Of a stretch of DNA of 43,257 nucleotides, positions 33,150 to 41,208 are shown piece after piece. Made by a program: the position numbers and the translations under genes. The notes below the pieces were generated by a model. The model was given only the letters and a program-made list of their open reading frames with translations, was not told where the DNA came from and searched no databases. The first letter of the stretch is position 1; every line of letters starts with the position of its first letter. The DNA is from an uncultured Pseudanabaenaceae cyanobacterium (GTDB lineage Bacteria; Cyanobacteriota; Cyanobacteriia; PCC-9006; JAAUQQ01): NCBI GenBank assembly GCA_938017515.1, contig CALIJJ010000059.1:1-43257 (forward strand), written 5' to 3'.

Positions 33150-33650
33150 TCACGAACCCTGTTCCTTATTAATGGAAAGCGTGTAGGGATGATTACCCTG
33201 TTCGCGATCGCCCACGTAGACCCGATAGGTTCCTGGCAGCCAATAGCCTGACACTTCAGGATTCTGATTCTGCTCAGAACGACTGTCACCCAAGGAGCAG
33301 AAACGGCCCGCCGGTCCATCGAGCACGAGAACTGGGGCACCCGGCGCCTCTAGCGCAAACTTCAAAAAGCCAGAGGTTTGCAAAAAAGATTCCGTCAATA
33401 AAATTTCCTGGCTCGGCTGTTGAGACAACACCGCCGAACAATCAGAAACAAGACTAGGTCCGCCCGAAACGCCCTTAATTTCCATGGAAGGATTACTAGC
33501 CGTCAGGGTATGCGGGCTAGCCAGGACGAGGGCAGGGGTGCCCAGCAACAAAGCCAAGGTTCCTGCCCACGTGCGAATTGTTGTTCTCAAGCGAGATTGA
33601 CCTAAAGTCGATTTGCCCAACGTTGATTGAGGATGGCCGCGGCTAATCAT
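33150..33650 (-). CDS. secreted hypothetical protein
   Basis: A 166-residue protein with a long N-terminal region and signal peptide (hydrophobic core TLALLLGTPALVL, then ASP at about 45). A small beta-rich domain follows: EILLTESFLQTSGFLKFAL, APVLVLDGPAGRFCSLGDS and YWLPGTYRVYVGDREQGNHPYTLSI. The pattern resembles bacterial pre-peptidase or jelly-roll domains in which two Cys (SDCSAV and RFCSLG) form a disulfide, but I cannot name the family. The pre-signal segment contains a diverged 15-bp in-frame duplication (STLGK then STLGQ, 33597-33626). It is preceded by about 400 bp of non-coding DNA and diverges from the 34055 gene. Confidence 0.68.
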   Translation of the reverse strand: MISRGHPQSTLGKSTLGQSRLRTTIRTWAGTLALLLGTPALVLASPHTLTASNPSMEIKGVSGGPSLVSDCSAVLSQQPSQEILLTESFLQTSGFLKFALEAPGAPVLVLDGPAGRFCSLGDSRSEQNQNPEVSGYWLPGTYRVYVGDREQGNHPYTLSINKEQGS

Positions 33651-34054
33651 GACGTTTTCCTGCGCTCACGAGATTAATTATTTTTGAGATACAAGCCTTA
33701 CACCTAGCGTTACGCAAGGCTTCCGAATCGTGGAACGCTCTGTGTCTGTTTGCGGACTGTCACCGTACCGACCGTATCGCGACGACCGATCAGACGAGAG
33801 AAAACCCATCATTGCAAGCCACATGGCAAGCCACATTAAGTGATTCAAAAGTTCAGCTCGGAAATCAGCCGAGAAAGGGGCGCAAAATCATATAAATTCT
33901 GGTCATCTGAAAATCTTGGGTTAAATTGGTGGGACGTTTTTTGATCCTGGCCTCAGTCCAGGTGAAAAAACGCCTAAAGATGGCTCGCAAGATCGTTCGG
34001 TAATTGCTGGAAACCTGGCTCTAGGGCCTAATCCGTTGTCGTGGAGGAGATTTT
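33651..34054. other. divergent intergenic region with a tandem duplication and a leader hairpin
   Basis: About 400 bp without genes. A 12-bp tandem duplication lies at 33811-33834 (attgcaagccac then atggcaagccac). A two-part hairpin lies at 33935-33972: cgtttttt pairs with aaaaaacg and cctgg with ccagg around a small internal loop. It sits about 80 bp before the start of the next gene, in its likely leader, and has no U-run on either strand. Confidence 0.5.
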
Positions 34055-34567
34055 ATGTCCGTGAGACTTGCCCTGGGGACCCTAGCGGCATCCTGTGTAT
34101 CGGCGTTGGGGCTATTCTTGGCCCAGCCCGCCCTGGCCCAACCCGCCTATGGCAGCTACGTCGGCGTCGGTGGTTCGCTCGGCGTTGAGAGTGACGATGA
34201 TGGTCAGCTTGACCTTGCTGGTGTTGTGACAGGACGCTATGACGTTCTCAAAGCTCCGATTTCGTTTCGGGCCCAGGCCTTTATCGATCGCGACAGTTTG
34301 GCAATTGTCCCCACCGTTTCCTACGACTTCCCCATCACCTGGCAACTAGAGCCCTACGTCGGTGCTGGTTTGGCCCTGGCCACAGACGGCAGCGTCGTTG
34401 GCGATGGCACCTCTTTTGTGATTCAGCCTGGGGTTGATTACATGATCCCCAATAGCAAGCTGGTGGTATTTGGTAACGCCATTATTGCCTTTGACGCCTA
34501 TAACGGTGGTGAGAAGGATGGCGATGCGGCGGTCTCCCTACAAACCGGTGTGGGCTGGCGCTTCTAG
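34055..34567 (+). CDS. small outer-membrane beta-barrel-like protein
   Basis: A 170-residue exported protein. A signal peptide (about 1-28, LALGTLAASCVSALGLFLAQPALA) precedes a Gly-rich domain of alternating hydrophobic strands (YGSYVGVGGSLGVE, LDLAGVVTGRYDVL, ISFRAQAFI, LEPYVGAGLALATDG). It finishes with the terminal aromatic VSLQTGVGWRF, as in outer-membrane barrels of the OmpA/opacity type. About eight strands would fit. The ATG at 34055 has a very strong ribosome site (ggaggag) just upstream, suggesting high expression, and a structured hairpin lies in the leader. The gene stands alone with its own terminator. Specific function is unknown. Confidence 0.8.
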   Translation: MSVRLALGTLAASCVSALGLFLAQPALAQPAYGSYVGVGGSLGVESDDDGQLDLAGVVTGRYDVLKAPISFRAQAFIDRDSLAIVPTVSYDFPITWQLEPYVGAGLALATDGSVVGDGTSFVIQPGVDYMIPNSKLVVFGNAIIAFDAYNGGEKDGDAAVSLQTGVGWRF

Positions 34568-34658
34568 GATGCACTGGGGGCAACAGGCTTTCCCTCCGTT
34601 CATTCAAATGTCTTTCGCATGAATCAGTGCAATCGACAATTTGAAGAGCGCTCAGTCT

Positions 34659-34692
34659 AAAGAGCGCTGGGATAATCCCAGCGCTCTTTTTT
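34659..34692. terminator. rho-independent terminator
   Basis: The perfect 14-bp stem aaagagcgctggga (34659-34672) and tcccagcgctcttt (34676-34689) has a 3-nt loop and a T-run. It ends the 34055-34567 gene and can act on the convergent lepB transcript. Confidence 0.93.
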
Positions 34693-34694
34693 AG

Positions 34695-34718
34695 GCGGTT
34701 TATTGAGCGGTTTATTCG
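34695..34718. repeat. 12-bp tandem duplication past the lepB stop
   Basis: gcggtttattga (34695-34706) and gcggtttattcg (34707-34718) lie 11 bp downstream of the lepB stop on the minus strand. Confidence 0.8.
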
Positions 34719-34729
34719 CAGCCTGTGGT

Positions 34730-35860
34730 TCAACGGTCAATGGGTCGGCCATGCTCGGGGGGCCAGCTAATGCGGTATACCCGTCCGACAACCTTCAAAA
34801 CGGGCAGCGCTCCCCAGTGACTTGAGTCGAAACTCGCATTGCGGTTGTCTCCCAACACGACCAGATAGCCCGGTCGGATCTCTCCAGAATCCCAAACATA
34901 TCGCGGCAAATCGTTGATGTAGCCTTCGTCGAGAGATCGACCGTTACGTAGGGTTTTTCCACCTTTCACTTCAATGCGATCGCCCGCCACACCCACCACC
35001 CGTTTCACAAAGAACCGTTCTTCTGTTTGGGTGGGATCCTGAAAAACGACAATATCGCCAGGTTGGGGACGATAGGAACGCTGCTTGCGCACCAGAATGC
35101 GATCGCCCACCATCAGCGTCGGAAACATCGACTCACTGGGCACCGAGAACGGTTCCACGACTTGGCGCACCATGGGCACCGTCGCGAAGAATAGCGATCG
35201 CCCCAGAAAGACAACCAGCGACATCTCGACCCCCCAGCGCTGCCAATTCACCGACCTATCCCCAGGGCTCGGGCGTCGGGTTGATGCCGCCGACGCACAA
35301 ATCTGATAGACCGAAAATGCCGCCAGGGCCGGAACGCCCAAAATGAGGCCCAGCTGTCCTGCTAGCAGAGTCAGCGAGGTAAGCGTCAGCACAAATAACA
35401 GAGCCGCAACGCCATACTGTCGCTGATAAAGTTGCCCCAGCCCCGGAATCACCTGGGAAAGCAACATGCCAAACCAAGGATCATCGGTCAATGGGCGGGC
35501 GGGTCTTGAAGAGACAACGGGAGACTGAGCAGCAGGCTGAGACTTCAGCAGACCAAAGGAGGCCAGATCTTTCCAGCCCCCCGTGGCGCAGGCATGGGCA
35601 TCAATGAGATTGAACAGCCACAGCATCACCCCCATGCCCAACAAACCGGCCCCCCACTGTGCATTGCCCTTGGGCGCGAGATAACACCAAAAAATGGCTC
35701 CCAGGACGCCTAGACTCCCTAGCAGCCACACACCACCCCGTATCCGCTGCCCCAAACGCAGCTGACCTAACCCGGGGAAGAGAAGGGAAAGGTTAACAGC
35801 AAACCAAGGACTGCGTGATGAGGATCGCGGGGTTGAATCTTTCCGTGCTGAGTCTTTCAA
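34730..35860 (-). CDS. lepB: signal peptidase I with duplicated N-terminal membrane extension
   Basis: A 376-residue protein. The C-terminal half (about 235-376) is a complete type I signal peptidase, which removes signal peptides from exported proteins. It has PSESMFPTL with the catalytic S244, RFFVKRVVGVAGD with the general base K286, and the GDNRNASFDSSHWG box. The N-terminal 230 residues are extra. They contain two copies of a membrane module with the motif PGLGQL (29-34 and 139-144) followed by hydrophobic helices, and the usual LepB anchor follows at about 212-230. The only available start is TTG at 35860. The first ten codons contain a 15-bp duplication (KDSAR, KDSTP). It lies 34 bp after the NTF2-like gene and is probably co-transcribed with it. 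Confidence 0.92.
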   Translation of the reverse strand: MKDSARKDSTPRSSSRSPWFAVNLSLLFPGLGQLRLGQRIRGGVWLLGSLGVLGAIFWCYLAPKGNAQWGAGLLGMGVMLWLFNLIDAHACATGGWKDLASFGLLKSQPAAQSPVVSSRPARPLTDDPWFGMLLSQVIPGLGQLYQRQYGVAALLFVLTLTSLTLLAGQLGLILGVPALAAFSVYQICASAASTRRPSPGDRSVNWQRWGVEMSLVVFLGRSLFFATVPMVRQVVEPFSVPSESMFPTLMVGDRILVRKQRSYRPQPGDIVVFQDPTQTEERFFVKRVVGVAGDRIEVKGGKTLRNGRSLDEGYINDLPRYVWDSGEIRPGYLVVLGDNRNASFDSSHWGALPVLKVVGRVYRISWPPEHGRPIDR

Positions 35861-35894
35861 GGATCAATCGGGCAAATCGGGTGGTGAGAACAAA

Positions 35895-36737
35895 CTACTT
35901 GGCAACCACCTGAAGTCGCCGCGTCACCATCGTGATGCCGTCCTTGCGCACCACCACCGCAGAAATCCAGCGGTCCATGGGGCGTTTGGGCGCACGGCCA
36001 ATCTTAAAAATGCCACCGGGTCCGGTGCCAGACTTGGCATCAATCAACGGCTCAACCGAAACTTTGCTCGGGGAAGGGTAGGAGGAGGCACTCACGGGCT
36101 CATCCGCCACCCCCCCCAACAGCAGGTCATTCTCCAGCGGTTCTAGAACAATCACATCAAAGTTGAAGTCCTGGCCTGTTTTGACGGTCTCAGGCAAATT
36201 GATCGCCAGTTGGGGCGGTCTGGCTCCGGTGGTCACCGTGCTTTCTTCCGAAAGAATTTCCTGCCGCACGAGGCGATCGCCCTCAAAATGCTGGCGGCTG
36301 CGCAGGGCTGCCGTCAGCGTAAATTCACGACCCTTGTCCTGGCGTGTCCCCGTAATGCGGGTCAGCGTCTCCGCAACACCACCTTCACCACTGCGGTCCC
36401 AGTCCAACACCTCCGTTTCATAGCTCAGATTGGTGTACTGGTTCCAAAAGCGCTCTAGGGAGCGGGAAAATGTTTTACGGTCAAGACCATCATCGTGACG
36501 AAACTTAGGGCTGTAGGCCTGCAAAAAACGCGTCAGATCGCCCTCTGAAGCGGCTGCATCCATGCTTTCCAGGAGCTGGGACACATTGGGAGGTGCCGCA
36601 TCCGTTCCCTTCGCCAAGGCTGCTGTGCCCACACTAGCCCCGATGCTCACTCCAAAGCCCAGCACGCCCGCAAGCAGGCCACGGACAAGGGCACGGCGGA
36701 AGGGGAAAACAAATGGGAATAGGGAAGGTTGGGACAT
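35895..36737 (-). CDS. secreted NTF2/SnoaL-like protein
   Basis: A 280-residue exported protein. The N-terminus is a long basic-hydrophobic signal (FPFRRALVRGLLAGVLGFGVSIGASVGTAALA). Residues about 50-165 resemble an NTF2/SnoaL-like fold (VSQLLESMDAAASEGDLTRFLQAYSPKF, YETEVLDWDRSGEGGVAETLTRITG, LTAALRSRQHFEGDRLVRQEIL). The last 110 residues look like a beta-sandwich (LAINLPETVKTGQDFNFDVIV, then GTGPGGIFKIGRAPKRPMDRWISAVVVRKDG). The ribosome site agaggtg precedes the ATG. It is transcribed together with lepB (34-bp gap) and diverges from murG. Function is unknown; the pairing with signal peptidase may be incidental. Confidence 0.72.
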   Translation of the reverse strand: MSQPSLFPFVFPFRRALVRGLLAGVLGFGVSIGASVGTAALAKGTDAAPPNVSQLLESMDAAASEGDLTRFLQAYSPKFRHDDGLDRKTFSRSLERFWNQYTNLSYETEVLDWDRSGEGGVAETLTRITGTRQDKGREFTLTAALRSRQHFEGDRLVRQEILSEESTVTTGARPPQLAINLPETVKTGQDFNFDVIVLEPLENDLLLGGVADEPVSASSYPSPSKVSVEPLIDAKSGTGPGGIFKIGRAPKRPMDRWISAVVVRKDGITMVTRRLQVVAK

Positions 36738-37088
36738 GAAGAGTTCACCTCTGGGGAAAACAGTTGATTGCGATCGCGTCGGTTCAATCCGACCCAGTTC
36801 TAAATCGATGCTGATGGATTCAGCATCGGTTGCGTAAAAAGTCTATCGACAGCAAGCATCTAAGGGCTATTCTAGTGCTTGCTTCAGGGGATACCGCTAA
36901 TTTTGCTACCGTGATAGCTGCGATTTTTCGATTGGGCCTTGTGAATCTCTGGATTTAAGACCACATCTGGGGCGCAAATGTTGCCCAGTTCTCAGTCCAG
37001 TCATGCTCGAACCCATCATTCTTTCGCCCAAACATCACGACCAGACCAAGCCGAAAGTGCATCACATTCGATTTAGGAGCCGCGTTTC
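36738..37088. other. divergent promoter region upstream of murG with a hairpin
   Basis: About 350 bp between the NTF2-like gene and murG. An inverted repeat, agcaagca-t-cta (36851-36862) with tag-tgcttgct (36873-36883), forms an 11-bp stem with one bulged base. No U-run follows. It is a candidate operator or leader element for either gene. Nothing else is recognised. Confidence 0.4.
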
Positions 37089-37111
37089 TTGAGTCAGAAC
37101 TTGAGTCAGTC
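37088..37111 (+). repeat. 12-bp tandem duplication across the murG start
   Basis: cttgagtcagaa (37088-37099) and cttgagtcagtc (37100-37111) duplicate the TTG start and following codons in frame (Ser-Gln-Asn-Leu then Ser-Gln-Ser-Gln). Confidence 0.85.
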
Positions 37112-38201
37112 CCAAACCAAGGGCCAAGCCCCTCGCCTGCTCATCGCCGCCAGCGGAACCGGGGGACATGTGTTTCCAGCCCTCGCCCTCGCAGAGCAGA
37201 TGACGGACTACGACATCGAATGGCTCGGTGTACCCAACCGCATGGAAACAAAGCTTGTGAGCGATCGCTACCCGCTCCACACCATCCCAGTGGAAGGCTT
37301 CCAAACCCGCCCCAGTCTCAAAAGCCTCAAGATTTTAGCCCGCTTAATTGGCGGCATTTTTCAGGTCCGTAGCCTCTTGAAGCAGGGCAATTTCCAAGGG
37401 GTCTTCACAACAGGGGGATACATTTCAGGTCCCACCATTCTGGCGGCCAGATCCCTGGGGTTACCCGTCGTTCTGCATGAATCCAATGCTCTCCCCGGTA
37501 AGGTGACCCGCTGGATTAGTCCCTGGTGCAGCTTGGTCGCCCTAGGATTTGAGGGGGCCGCCCAGTATCTGCCCAAAAGTAAAACCCGCAGCCTCGGTAC
37601 GCCAGTGCGCCAAGCCTTTTTGGAGGCAAGTCGCGAGCCGCTCGATTTACCGATTCCAGAAGGAGCACCGCTCATTGCCGTTGTCGGCGGTAGCCAAGGG
37701 GCTGTCGCCGTCAACCGCATGGTGCGAGAGGCCGCTCCCGCCTGGTTAGAGGCGGGAGCCTGGATTTTTCACCAGACCGGTGAACAGGATCCTGATGCCG
37801 ACAGTCTCCAACATCCCCACTACATTGCTCGCCCGTTCTACGACAACATTGCTGCGCTGTTTAATCGGGCAGACCTGGTGATTAGTCGGGCCGGAGCCGG
37901 AACCTTGACCGAACTGGCCATCACCGGCACCCCTTCTATTCTGATTCCCTATCCCTACGCGGCTGAAGACCATCAGACCTTTAATGCTGCGGTTTTTGCC
38001 GCCGCCGATGCAGCTTGGGTCAGCCAGCAGTCAGCCCTCGATACGGAGAGCCTGCGCACGAAGGTCAACCAGCTGCTAAGCGATCGCGACAATCCTTCCG
38101 GTCCCCTAGCAACCATGGCTCAAAAAGCCAAGTCACTGGCTGTGGAGGAAAGTGCCGAGATTCTGGCAGAAGAAATTCGCCAGCAGCTCAGCGCTCGCTG
38201 A
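37089..38201 (+). CDS. murG: UDP-GlcNAc:lipid I N-acetylglucosaminyltransferase
   Basis: MurG adds GlcNAc to lipid I to make lipid II at the inner face of the plasma membrane. The 370-residue GT28 enzyme has the N-domain loop ASGTGGHVFPALALAE (21-36) and FTTGGYISGPTILAARSLGLPVVLHESNALPG. Its donor-binding C-domain has VVGGSQGAVAVN and LVISRAGAGTLTELAITGTPSILIPYPYAAEDHQTFNA. The start is a TTG at 37089, supported by AGGAG 9 bp upstream. Because of a 12-bp duplication, a second in-frame TTG occurs at 37101. It is not clustered with other division genes; mraY is 22 kb away. It is convergent with the RodZ-like gene, with 27 bp between stops. Confidence 0.97.
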   Translation: MSQNLSQSQTKGQAPRLLIAASGTGGHVFPALALAEQMTDYDIEWLGVPNRMETKLVSDRYPLHTIPVEGFQTRPSLKSLKILARLIGGIFQVRSLLKQGNFQGVFTTGGYISGPTILAARSLGLPVVLHESNALPGKVTRWISPWCSLVALGFEGAAQYLPKSKTRSLGTPVRQAFLEASREPLDLPIPEGAPLIAVVGGSQGAVAVNRMVREAAPAWLEAGAWIFHQTGEQDPDADSLQHPHYIARPFYDNIAALFNRADLVISRAGAGTLTELAITGTPSILIPYPYAAEDHQTFNAAVFAAADAAWVSQQSALDTESLRTKVNQLLSDRDNPSGPLATMAQKAKSLAVEESAEILAEEIRQQLSAR

Positions 38202-38228
38202 AATTTGGCCTCGCGGCTCTAGCTTGGC

Positions 38229-38969
38229 CTAGCTAAACTCGGGCATGCTCTGCTCGGGGGACATCTCAGCAGCAGAACGCAGAGCTTCTTGGGCGTTCGC
38301 TTGGGGCGACTGTGTCTTACCCGTCTCCTGCCGCACATGGGTTGTGTCTGACGGCGTATTGGCTTGAGTCGCTTCACTTTGCTCCACCCAAGCCAAGCCC
38401 CCCACAGCCCCCGCGAGCAACGCAGCATAGCCAACATAGAGATGAGCTGCATTGAGCTGATTGCGACTGGAATGGGAGCGGGCAGGGGCCACCTGGGGAA
38501 GGGAGAGTGGCTTGGGGTCAGGCAATTTTGCTAACAGCGCAACACCGTCCTCGCCCAAGACAGTACAGATTCGCTTTAAGAAACCGCGGACAAAAATGGC
38601 TTCGGGCATCTTCTCCACCTGGCCTGCTTCCAGGGCGACCAGATGATACGTCGGCACTTTAGTCTGGGCATGGATATGGTGCAACGTCAGACCTTGGGCT
38701 TCCCGTAGGAGCCGAATATCCTGGCCAAGCTGAATGACGACTTCATCCCATGTGGGCTCTTGCCATGCCTCATCCGAAGCGTCCAATGGTCCCACGCCGG
38801 ATGGCTCCAGACGAGAATGGGTCGCCATTTTATCCGAGGTAAACACGGCCCGAAGATCGGCAATCTGGGGGCTCTCAACTTTAAACCATCGGCGCTGGGC
38901 CTCTACCCTTGGGCTGGGTCTCACATTTTTCCCAACGGGCGTATTGTCAGCCTTGAAACTGGCCACCAT
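38229..38969 (-). CDS. RodZ-like helix-turn-helix membrane protein
   Basis: A 246-residue protein with a cytoplasmic N-terminus, a HTH_25/RodZ-type domain and one membrane helix. The domain runs from about residue 78 to 145: LGQDIRLLREAQGLTLHHIHAQTKVPTYHLVALE, then MPEAIFVRGFLKRICTVLG, the characteristic RodZ end. The single helix LYVGYAALLAGAVGGLAWV (about 177-195) is followed by a polar Gln/Ser-rich periplasmic tail of about 50 residues. It lacks the large periplasmic domain of enteric RodZ. RodZ links the rod-shape/MreB machinery to the membrane; that role is inferred here. The first 75 residues before the domain are unusual, and an internal ATG at codon 48 could be the real start. Confidence 0.82.
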   Translation of the reverse strand: MVASFKADNTPVGKNVRPSPRVEAQRRWFKVESPQIADLRAVFTSDKMATHSRLEPSGVGPLDASDEAWQEPTWDEVVIQLGQDIRLLREAQGLTLHHIHAQTKVPTYHLVALEAGQVEKMPEAIFVRGFLKRICTVLGEDGVALLAKLPDPKPLSLPQVAPARSHSSRNQLNAAHLYVGYAALLAGAVGGLAWVEQSEATQANTPSDTTHVRQETGKTQSPQANAQEALRSAAEMSPEQSMPEFS

Positions 38970-39058
38970 ATTTAATTTTCCCCACAGCGAATCACCTATA
39001 TGAAGTCTTCAAAATCAGAGTGCAGTAATCCGGACAGCAAAAGTAAAATCAACATCGG

Positions 39059-39088
39059 AAAAGACTCAGCAATTGTGCTGAGTCTTTT
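39059..39088 (-). terminator. rho-independent terminator after the RNase II-family gene
   Basis: The perfect 13-bp stem aaaagactcagca (39059-39071) and tgctgagtctttt (39076-39088) has a 4-nt loop. It lies about 108 bp beyond the minus-strand RNase stop, and T-runs are present on both sides. No plus-strand gene ends here. Confidence 0.85.
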
Positions 39089-39117
39089 GTTTTCAACCAG
39101 AGTTTCGGCCTTTGCAC

Positions 39118-39171
39118 AATGTTTTGAGACAAGGCAATGTTCTGAGACAAGGCAAGGTTTTAAGGCAGGGC
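39118..39171. repeat. three 18-bp tandem units past the RNase II-family stop
   Basis: The units are aatgttttgagacaaggc (39118-39135), aatgttctgagacaaggc (39136-39153) and a diverged aaggttttaaggcagggc (39154-39171). The array begins 24 bp downstream (minus strand) of the stop codon at 39196. Confidence 0.88.
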
Positions 39172-39195
39172 ATAGAGGCCCAGCCAAACCAAATT

Positions 39196-41208
39196 CTAGG
39201 CTGCGTCTTCAACCACTTCCTGGAAACGAATCATCTCTTGGCGAGGATCGACGTGGGTGACGCGTAGGGTCAGGCGATCGCCCAATTCAATACTGCGATC
39301 AAACCGCGTCGCCATTTCCAAGCCCAGATCTTCCAGCAGGACTAGGCCCAGGCTCTCGTGCTCACGCAACCAGCGCAGCATCAGGGCAGGCCAGGGGCGA
39401 TCGCCCTCACGCCGCAGATATTCCAGCGCCCAATATTTCTTGGTCTGGCGCTCCACCAAAATCGCCTCGTAGGTGATCAGGCCCAGACTGACCAAAAAGC
39501 TCTGGAGATCGTCATGCTCAAAGGGCAGGGTTTCATCCCCACGCAGGTGCGCTTTGATCTGAAAATGGGCGATCAGATCACTGTAGCGACGGATCGGAGA
39601 CGTCACCTGTGTGTAAAAGTCGAGCCCCAAACTGGCGTGACGCCCCGGCGTCAGATTGACCTCACTACGAGGCATACAGCGACGCACAGCACAGTCGCGG
39701 ACAGGACCGGCGGGTAGAGCCAGCAACTCGGCCTCTGAAGGCAATTCTGGCTGGGGCTGCTGGCGAAAGGGCACCGGCAAATTGTTGTCGTAGCCATAGC
39801 GTCCCGCAATCTCCCCTGCCAGAATCATCATTTCGGCCACGAGCTGGCGGGAAGCAGACTTTTCTAGCACATCGATGGAAATCTCTCCGTCCCCATCGAC
39901 CTTGATGGATGCCTCTGGCATCTGAATATTCACAGACCCCTGGGACTGACGCCAAGCCACACGACGCTGAGCCCAGGTTCTGAGGTAGCCCAGTTCCGGT
40001 TCCTCGGTCACCCCGAGTTGCAGCATTTCATCGACATCGTCGTAGGTCAGTCGGTAGGTGGGACGAATCAGACTGGTCTGAATGCTGTAATCTTCGACCG
40101 CACCGTCTTCGCTCAAAATAACGCCGAAGGTGAACGCACAGCAGGACTGACCTTGAACCAAGCTCATCGGCCCCGTCGCTAGCTCCGTGGGGAACATCGG
40201 GATTGTCTGCTCAGGCAGGTAAACCGTCGTGCCGCGCTTACGCGCATCCATATCGAGTTCATCACCAGGCTGGACCCAGCGCGTGGGGTCCGCAATGTGA
40301 ATCCACAGTTTTTGACGGCCATCATCGAGCACTTCAACGCTAAGACCATCGTCAATTTCGCGGGTGCTCTCATCATCAATGGTGTAGACCTTGAGATGAG
40401 TCAAATCCACTCGAATATCAGCATCAGGATCGGGGGGAGGCGAAGTGAGGCAGCGATGGGTCACATCAAGCACCTTATCGGAGAAGGTTAGGGGAAGCTG
40501 TTGACGGCGAACACGGAGATTTTCGTGGGGCTGCCATTGACCGAGGTCGACCAACACTTGGAAGGCTGTGTCGGGGTCAGGATAGCGATCGAGAGCTTTG
40601 AGCAAATCAATGGCAGGGGCTTTATTTTTTGCATCCTGAGCAAAGGTTGCAAACCGCTCTAGGGCTTCAATGTAGGGGCGATCGCCCTCCTCCAGTTCGA
40701 GAGCCTCCCCTGCCATGATGCGAGTGAGACGCTCCACACAGCTTTGCCAACGGGTGTGTTTTTCCTGTTCGACCGCAATCTGATGCTTTAATTCTGCCAC
40801 CTGAGCCTGGGAACGGGGCTCATAGAGCTCTTTTCGCTGCTTAAAGTAGAGCTTGTCATCAGACAGCAGGACATGGGCTGCGTAGCAGCAAACAGGGCTC
40901 TGCTCGGAGAATAACAGCTCCGCCATCTCCGCCGCATTGGTGGTTTGTTTGTCTTCCTGTAGGAATTCCCAGGCCACCTCTAGGGATGAGGGGTCCAAGT
41001 AGTCTTCGAGTGCGGTTTTGATGCCAGCAATGTCATTGGCGGAATATTCATTCCCCGCAAAGGCATAGGTAACATCGCGAGGATGGAGGGTTTGATTTTG
41101 TCCCCTTTCATCCACTGCGATCCAGTGTTTTTTACCTTCAGGACGTTCCAGCACAGCGAGGCGGCGATCGCCTCCCTGGCGAAATTCAACTAACGTTCCC
41201 TTTTCCAC
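39196..41208 (-). CDS. RNase II/RNase R-family exoribonuclease
   Basis: A 3'-5' exoribonuclease of 670 residues of the RNB family. The catalytic RNB domain begins around VDLTHLKVYTIDDESTREIDDGLSVEV with its metal-binding Asp residues. It continues with LWIHIADPTRWVQPGDELDMDARKRGTTVYLPEQTIPMFP and YTQVTSPIRRYSDLIAHFQIKAHL, all diagnostic. A short S1-like domain forms the C-terminus (ELGDRLTLRVTHVDPRQEMIRFQEV). The frame extends to an ATG at 41250, but the GTG at 41208 is preferred: it gives the expected start VEKGTLVEFR, has TAGGA nearby, and leaves the upstream hairpin (41248-41288) non-coding. It follows rpmG and rpsR on the minus strand, a plausible operon linking ribosomal proteins with RNA turnover. 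Confidence 0.93.
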   Translation of the reverse strand: MEKGTLVEFRQGGDRRLAVLERPEGKKHWIAVDERGQNQTLHPRDVTYAFAGNEYSANDIAGIKTALEDYLDPSSLEVAWEFLQEDKQTTNAAEMAELLFSEQSPVCCYAAHVLLSDDKLYFKQRKELYEPRSQAQVAELKHQIAVEQEKHTRWQSCVERLTRIMAGEALELEEGDRPYIEALERFATFAQDAKNKAPAIDLLKALDRYPDPDTAFQVLVDLGQWQPHENLRVRRQQLPLTFSDKVLDVTHRCLTSPPPDPDADIRVDLTHLKVYTIDDESTREIDDGLSVEVLDDGRQKLWIHIADPTRWVQPGDELDMDARKRGTTVYLPEQTIPMFPTELATGPMSLVQGQSCCAFTFGVILSEDGAVEDYSIQTSLIRPTYRLTYDDVDEMLQLGVTEEPELGYLRTWAQRRVAWRQSQGSVNIQMPEASIKVDGDGEISIDVLEKSASRQLVAEMMILAGEIAGRYGYDNNLPVPFRQQPQPELPSEAELLALPAGPVRDCAVRRCMPRSEVNLTPGRHASLGLDFYTQVTSPIRRYSDLIAHFQIKAHLRGDETLPFEHDDLQSFLVSLGLITYEAILVERQTKKYWALEYLRREGDRPWPALMLRWLREHESLGLVLLEDLGLEMATRFDRSIELGDRLTLRVTHVDPRQEMIRFQEVVEDAA

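Noticed and set aside
32879..33172. 97-codon plus-strand frame
   Set aside because: It overlaps the end of the 33150 gene on the other strand, has no ribosome site and no recognisable motif.
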